This document shows, in pieces, positions 59,801 through 64,000 of a stretch of 64,000 nt of DNA. Source of the DNA: Bolinopsis microptera. Its lineage: Eukaryota; Ctenophora; Tentaculata; Lobata; Bolinopsidae. Positions within the stretch are counted from its first letter, which is position 1. Each line of letters begins with the position of its first letter. Location: positions 16,445,669 to 16,509,668 of the forward strand of contig NC_087072.1 of NCBI RefSeq assembly GCF_026151205.1, read 5' to 3'. Made by a program: the position numbers and the translations under genes. The notes beneath the pieces are model-generated. The model ran no database searches. It had not been told where the DNA came from and was given only the letters and a program-made list of their open reading frames with translations.

Positions 59801-62800
59801 TTTTCTGGTGTTTTGCTGGACATGATTAATACAGAGCGATATGAAGGGGCAACTGGTGCTGGAGATGGAGGAGAAGAAATTTCAGTTTTGTCCGGAGATG
59901 TTTTCATATTCACAACTTTCATAAGTAAACCCTTCATGTCCTCCATAGATTGGGTCAGATTATCTACTCGCCTGTCAATCAGGTCGACTTTACTTTCGGC
60001 ACTGACTGCGGAGTTCTGTTCAGAGCGTGTCTTGCAGACATTACACACAAACGTAAAAGTCCCAAATCTGGAACTGTTAACACCCTTGGTTTCGTTTCTG
60101 TTGGAGTATGCTTTGAAGAAAGTGCGAGGACAGATTACAGCATTATTGATCCTATCTTTATCAGCATCTCGACAAACAGCATGAAATGACGATTTACACA
60201 AAAAGCAGGTAAGAGCAGTGTCATTAGCTTGAACATCATTACAGGTATTACAAGTGCCGTCTTTGATGTAGGCAAACTGGTATTGAAGAGTGTTACCTTG
60301 TCGCTGTTGAGTACTTTCAGAGGATGTGGATGAGTTCAGGATAGGTGTGAAACGTTGCGGGGATAACATATCTTCGCTAACATTCCTGTCATTCTTTGGC
60401 GTATCATCCTGTAACGAGATTGAGGACCTGTTACCCTCATCATCAAAACCACCTTCTCCGATCATTGCGCACTTCTTTTACAAAGTGAAACAGTGCAGAT
60501 CAGCAGAGTCAGTAGAGAATCAAAATTGAGTTCGGGGTCCTCAAATTATTTGTTATATAGTAGTGTTGAAAGTATTGAAAGTATCAATCATCATGTTTGC
60601 TCAACAATGTTATTTCTGCTCTAAAAGGTTCCTCTTCAAAATGTTAAAAATAGAGCAGTGTATTTGAAACACTGAATACAGCATCATTATCTATATATAT
60701 TAACATCCCCCCGACATTTAAGGAGATTATTTAATTATGATCTTGTAAGATTAAATTAAGAAGATATTAGTCTGTTAGCAGTCGACCATTTTCATTGTCT
60801 GACCGTGTAAGTTATATTACTAGTTAATATAAGAAACCCTTAATTATCAATGCTTGATGCATGGACAAACAAATTAAATAAATTAACTATATGGCTTTGT
60901 AACTTAAACCACCAAGTATCGGAACATGTATGATGTTAATGCGTATGACAAAATAAAAAGTTAATACACTCACTTTGTTACAGTACTCTATAAGTTCTCT
61001 TATCTCTGGCTTTAAAAATCCTATCAGCTCTGTAACAACCTGAAATTTGTTAATTAGCAATAGAATAGAATAGAATAGAATAGAATAGAATAGAATACAG
61101 TAGAATAGAATAGAATAGAATAGAATAGAATAGAATAGAATAGAATAGAATAGAATAGAATAGAATAAAATCAATCGGGTATTATGCAATATAATAATGA
61201 ATGAAATGAGGTATTTATATTCCGCTCGTATATGATTAACCATCAAGGAGGGTGGTTAACCATGTCAGATCGGCTGCCTGTGATTATTGTCGGTATAATA
61301 AAAGGTACTAGTACATATCAATCAAGACAAATAAAAAAAATTCATTTTTTCCCTCCAAAGCTTCGGATATAGCGATATAATGGAATAATAATGGAATTAT
61401 CATCGATAGAGTATTCTATTATTCATGTTATTTATTGCAATAAATTCGACCATGAAATAAATATATTCCTAACGAGGTATTTTGCCAAAACTTACTGGAT
61501 TGCAGCTAACTTTAGTGCTAAATCGAATCTCTGAAAAATAAATATTTGTGAATTTAATGAAAAATAGCAACCACAAATAATTGGTTTTAAATATTGTACA
61601 CCTAATGTCAATGAGATAACAATCTCACACTGCCCGCACTAGAAAGGGGTCTATAATTTAAGTACATCGAGTCCCACGCTAGAAGTCTAATAAAGTTTTC
61701 CTATAAAGTCAGCTCAAATTATCTTACCCTTCTTAGTGTCATCTCCGTTTTCAATGGAAGACGATGCGTTGCGTTTCCTCTTGGCTGCTGGTGGAATACT
61801 AGTTGCTTCTTTTTGAGCTATCACATCCTTCAGCGAGGCTTTAGCCGCTTCCTTAACTTCTTCAGCTCTACTCAGCTTTAGTTGATCACTCTAAAGACAT
61901 GATACAGGATTACAAAGGTTATAAACCAAACTTCGTACATGGCCAGGGAGACAGGTTTTTAACTATAAACTTGATGTACAGTAGAACCCCGATTTACCGC
62001 CCCCCGATTTAGCATGAACCCCAATTTACCCCGCCCCGATTTAGCATAAACCCCCGATTTACCACGCCCCGATTTAGCATAACCCCAATTTACCGCCCCC
62101 GATTTAGTATAAACCCCGATTTACCGCGCCCCGATTTAGCATACACCCCGATTTAGCATAAACCCCGATTTAGCATATACCCCGATTTACCGCGGCCATC
62201 TCCAAGCTCCCTTTCCCCAAATAAGGCTTAACACATATGATGTAAACAAACAAAACCCCGAATTATTGCGAACCCCGATTTACCGCGGATGTTTGCTTTC
62301 TTCAAACTCCGCAGTAAATCGGGGTTTTACTGTACATGATATCAAAGGAACACAAATACAATCATTAAATACATAAGTTTGGAAATTAGAAATATACTAG
62401 AGTTTTGTTTGTTCAGTTATTCAGTAAGAGTAAATTTACCTTATAAAGCTTGTCAAGCTCTATTATTTTCTTGGGGAAAACATCCTTGAGAATTTCCTCC
62501 ACCTGAAGAAATTAGTATTTAAAATAAAGGAATTCAATATTATGGAACTGAGTAATTCAACTAAACCAGAACAATGATGGACGGCTTGAGCCAATTTAAA
62601 ATGTTGATATATTCTGTAAGAACATAAGAAACATAAAACAGCTCACTTCCTGGCAGAATTCATTCTTGTATTTATCAACCTGAGAGGATAAGATTATTTA
62701 CGGAGTGTAGTTAAAATCTAAGCCGCGTTTCAGTTCAAATCTATCTTTTTTTGTTTACAATTTACATACAGTATAAATTATAATAGGTTATTTCCGTACA

Positions 62801-62937
62801 CAATGCCCCAAATACATATTAGTTATAAAATAATAAAAAACCAAAACCAAAAGTTACAATGTTCAGGAATATAACTGATGGCTGAGTCTACTTACGATAG
62901 CAGTATTCTCTTGGCTTGTTAGCGTCGTTCTGCTCAT
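53899..62937 (-). CDS. PSME3: Proteasome activator complex subunit 3 (REG gamma / PA28 gamma), 253 aa
   Basis: Eleven exons (minus): 62937-62896, 62679-62647, 62502-62440, 61890-61728, 61530-61496, 61039-60974, 55441-55373, 54565-54498, 54396-54342, 54197-54111, 53979-53899; 762 nt, phases agree, length matches the family's about 254 aa. The protein is a four-helix bundle that forms a ring on the 20S proteasome and opens its gate. Seen here: helix 1 (VEEILKDVFPKKIIELDKLY), a basic KRKR motif in the linker (nuclear-signal-like), VVTELIGFLKPEIRELIEY, the conserved block with the activation loop (IPKIEDGNNFGVSIQ), LTELDEKQFLHIRVF and the C-terminal INKNLEKIKQPRS ending in LY, which in the family docks in the proteasome alpha-ring pockets. 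Intron 6 (5.5 kb) holds a CR1-like LINE; introns 3 and 5 hold a MITE and a microsatellite. Confidence 0.93.
56163..59100 (-). pseudogene. CR1-like ORF2: APE endonuclease and reverse transcriptase, one frameshift
   Basis: The 5' frame (to 58175) is an APE-type endonuclease: VLFVTETWL (catalytic Glu), RGGGVGIIY, VLCACVYRPGS, FLICGDLNIHL and CDHFPVTFSL. The 3' frame (58223-56163) has the reverse transcriptase: ITPLIKGQGLDSDNLKNYRP, LLLDLSAAFDTVDH, FGVPQGSVLGPVLFNIYI and the catalytic YADD, then a LINE tail (LDYCNALYYG, RACRLVFGL, LHWLKVKERIEFK). The frames do not join: one base is lost or gained near 58240-58262, where EELV and YCNGSEGLSQAEM should be continuous. Otherwise intact, so the insertion is young. 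The start of the frame overlaps the end of ORF1 and has no clear ATG. Confidence 0.85.
59065..60465 (-). CDS. CR1-like ORF1 protein: PHD-like finger and CCHC knuckles, 466 aa
   Basis: ATG at 60463-60465, TAA at 59065-59067, intact. A PHD-like zinc cluster lies at about residues 73-142 (CNTC, CFLC, HAVC, CNVC). A coiled-coil-prone stretch follows (IDRRVDNLTQSMEDMKGLL), then an RNA-recognition-like middle and, near the C-terminus, CCHC knuckles (CNNCQGFGHYRSEC; CGYCSKNHTSEDC) plus a third Cys cluster. PHD-bearing ORF1 proteins are established for CR1-type LINEs; they bind the element RNA. Confidence 0.8.
   Translation of the reverse strand: MIGEGGFDDEGNRSSISLQDDTPKNDRNVSEDMLSPQRFTPILNSSTSSESTQQRQGNTLQYQFAYIKDGTCNTCNDVQANDTALTCFLCKSSFHAVCRDADKDRINNAVICPRTFFKAYSNRNETKGVNSSRFGTFTFVCNVCKTRSEQNSAVSAESKVDLIDRRVDNLTQSMEDMKGLLMKVVNMKTSPDKTEISSPPSPAPVAPSYRSVLIMSSKTPENQAKDRQEEVDKIIKDNAIHADKRYVNKNGDIVVVCPTTADRENLVKKVSQQLPDMKTHQPPERLPTISVANLADNYSEEDLEDLLLQAHPNIKALKSQGETFSVLKVKPQIKNSSKHQATIRVSNNIRKIIEQQGDRLYISSFSCKVYDQFHVKRCNNCQGFGHYRSECESEKAICGYCSKNHTSEDCPEKKTNSPIPCCINCSKGKYRDERNTHTAFDRTCPAYVAEQQHLRKTINYYSSKNL
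61063..61167. repeat. (AGAAT)n microsatellite in PSME3 intron 5
   Basis: About 21 pentamer units, with a single imperfect unit (ACAGT) near 61096-61100. The minus-strand open frame across it is not a gene. Confidence 0.95.
61979..62332. mobile_element. TA-flanked MITE (pogo/Tigger-like ends) in PSME3 intron 3
   Basis: The left end CAGTAGAACCCCGATTTA and the right end TAAATCGGGGTTTTACTG form imperfect terminal inverted repeats, each bordered by TA (61977-61978 and 62333-62334). The interior is a run of degenerate 15-17-bp units, CCCCGATTTAGCATAAA and CCCCGATTTACCGCG, all built on the same core as the ends. There is no coding capacity. Confidence 0.8.
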
Positions 62938-63370
62938 CGAATACTTGTACTAAGTTTGTGTGATGAAATTAGTAAATGTTACCCTTTCTTAACTTACAGC
63001 TCCATTGTTATAGTACTCAGTTATATTTTGGGTACTACCAGTAATAAACAATATATCATAGAGAGTCTCAAAATAAATGTGGATATGCTGAATACAAACT
63101 TTAAAATATTTTACACGTAAAACAATAATATCAAGAGATGGGTAAGAGGCACAAAGTTATTTCTGTAAAAATTTAAATCAAGTGTAACAATCAGTTTACA
63201 AAATCCCTGCATGAATATATTAACAGCAGTAAGAATTGCCCAAAAAACGAAGTCATCTATTGATTAATTCTGGTAAAAACACAAACATAAAATGTTCAAA
63301 TCAAACTAAAATACACAAGTCCATCGAATTTCATTAGTGAATTGGGAACAAACTTAGATCCACTAAGATG
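62938..63370. other. Spacer between COMM-domain gene end and PSME3 start
   Basis: AT-rich. As both genes run leftward, it should hold the 3' untranslated part of the COMM-domain gene and the PSME3 promoter. No TATA-like element can be assigned with confidence. Confidence 0.4.
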
Positions 63371-63880
63371 TTATGAAAAAATGGACTGAGCTTCTGATTT
63401 AGCTTTTTCTAACTCCTGGATAAGAGAATCTAACTCTTCCTCGTTACACTCTACAATAACATCAGACTGGTTTTTTATACTGAATGATAAAGTCACCAGA
63501 GGTTCACTGAGGTTTGAGATAGAGTTACTTTCTAATACTAAATTAGCTTTCCAGTCAAAATTTAGCAGATCTTCCTGATTGGCTAGGAAATTATCTTTAA
63601 AACTGTCAATTATGTTATCAGATTCAGCCTTTAAAATCTGCAGAAGAGTTCCATCAATGTTGTCTCTTTTGTTTGTAACATAACTTTCTGTGTCCTTGAG
63701 GATTGCATCAAAACATATCATAATTAAGGCTGGGTCAACTTCCGGAAATGATTTGCAAAGATCTGTGAGTGATACTGTGGAAGCATCACTGATACGATAA
63801 ATACATTTCTTAATGAACTCCAACTTTTTATCTTCTCCAACATTTTCCAGTATCAACATAGGGTTATCGTCATCATTCAT
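63371..63880 (-). CDS. COMM domain-containing protein, 169 aa, single exon
   Basis: ATG at 63878-63880 (MNDDDNPML) and stop at 63371-63373. The N-terminal 95 residues are helical (a HN-like domain: LEFIKKCIYRI, PALIMICFDAIL). The C-terminal 70 residues match a COMM domain: LNFDWKANLVLESNSI with the conserved Trp, SEPLVTLSFSI, then ECNEEELDSLIQELEKAK. COMMD proteins assemble into the Commander complex, which recycles membrane proteins from endosomes. The final helix and the FDW start are closest in my reading to COMMD8, but the paralogue is not certain. It is uninterrupted and lies upstream of PSME3 in the same orientation. Confidence 0.8.
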   Translation of the reverse strand: MNDDDNPMLILENVGEDKKLEFIKKCIYRISDASTVSLTDLCKSFPEVDPALIMICFDAILKDTESYVTNKRDNIDGTLLQILKAESDNIIDSFKDNFLANQEDLLNFDWKANLVLESNSISNLSEPLVTLSFSIKNQSDVIVECNEEELDSLIQELEKAKSEAQSIFS

Positions 63881-64000
63881 CTTTGAAACCTCAACAAAGA
63901 CTACATTATTTTATTCATTCATACTTCCTGAAATGAACATATCAGATGCCTGAATTTATGAAACAATTAAGAATCGAGAATATGTAGTTAAATTTGATTT
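63881..64000. other. Upstream of the COMM-domain gene
   Basis: Only 120 bp before the window end; nothing recognisable. Confidence 0.4.

Larger units (their letters stand above)
55889..60530 (-). mobile_element. Nearly full-length CR1-like LINE in PSME3 intron 6
   Basis: Same strand as PSME3. It contains ORF1 (59065-60465), ORF2 (56163-59100, one frameshift), a 3' untranslated part and an (ATT)n tail at about 55889-55912. The exact 5' end is not defined; 60530 is an estimate from the end of the short leader before ORF1. No target duplication could be confirmed. Confidence 0.8.

Noticed and set aside
57169-60189. Several plus-strand frames of 70-120 codons
   Set aside because: Antisense shadows of the CR1-like ORF1 and ORF2.
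60887-61246. Minus-strand 119-codon frame with repeated ILFYS
   Set aside because: Product of the (AGAAT)n microsatellite joined to the real PSME3 exon at 60974-61039.

Overview
The window is eukaryotic DNA from an invertebrate animal, most likely an early-branching one such as a cnidarian, although the species cannot be fixed from sequence alone. Reasons: spliced genes with GT-AG introns of about 50-5,500 bp and consistent exon phases; animal genes (SLC9B-type Na+/H+ antiporter, PSME3 proteasome activator, CEP95, a COMM-domain protein, 7TM receptors); and a mixed load of non-LTR, Penelope-like and DNA transposon remnants. Most long open frames are either transposons or shadows. The host genes had to be rebuilt exon by exon, and exon bounds below come from splice sites plus phase agreement.

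Layout. 0-1.6 kb: the 3' part of a retroelement, then a frameshifted receptor fragment. 2.5-6.4 kb: a composite repeat, a Penelope-like reverse transcriptase and a weak frame. 6.6-15.7 kb: a 24-exon minus-strand gene of unknown function (about 1,318 aa), with a small plus-strand zinc-finger gene threaded through its introns. 17-21 kb: a tRNA-like relic, an RNase H fragment between 155-bp direct repeats, and a second, inverted copy of the composite repeat. 23.5-26.5 kb: CEP95 (minus). 26.8-45.4 kb: a transposon-rich stretch with RTE-like LINE debris, GC-rich palindromic repeat clusters, a decayed transposase-like gene, duplicated remnants of an R2-like element, and a tandem pair of R2-like elements, one of them full length. 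46.1-48.6 kb: a three-exon 7TM receptor gene (plus) with a LINE in intron 2. 49.0-53.5 kb: SLC9B-like antiporter (minus), convergent with the receptor, carrying a 26-bp minisatellite that begins inside an exon. 53.9-62.9 kb: PSME3 (minus, 11 exons, complete) with a nearly intact CR1-like LINE in intron 6 and a TA-flanked MITE in intron 3. 63.4-63.9 kb: a COMM-domain gene (minus).

The host genes do not form an evident pathway; they are ordinary neighbours. The features most worth a second look are: the interdigitated antisense gene pair at 11.8-15.4 kb; the minisatellite at 50.66-51.60 kb, built from tandem copies of a 3' splice site; the Asp-Asn pair replacing the usual Asp-Asp at the antiporter ion site; the internally deleted and full-length R2-like elements lying head to tail; and several long perfect palindromes.
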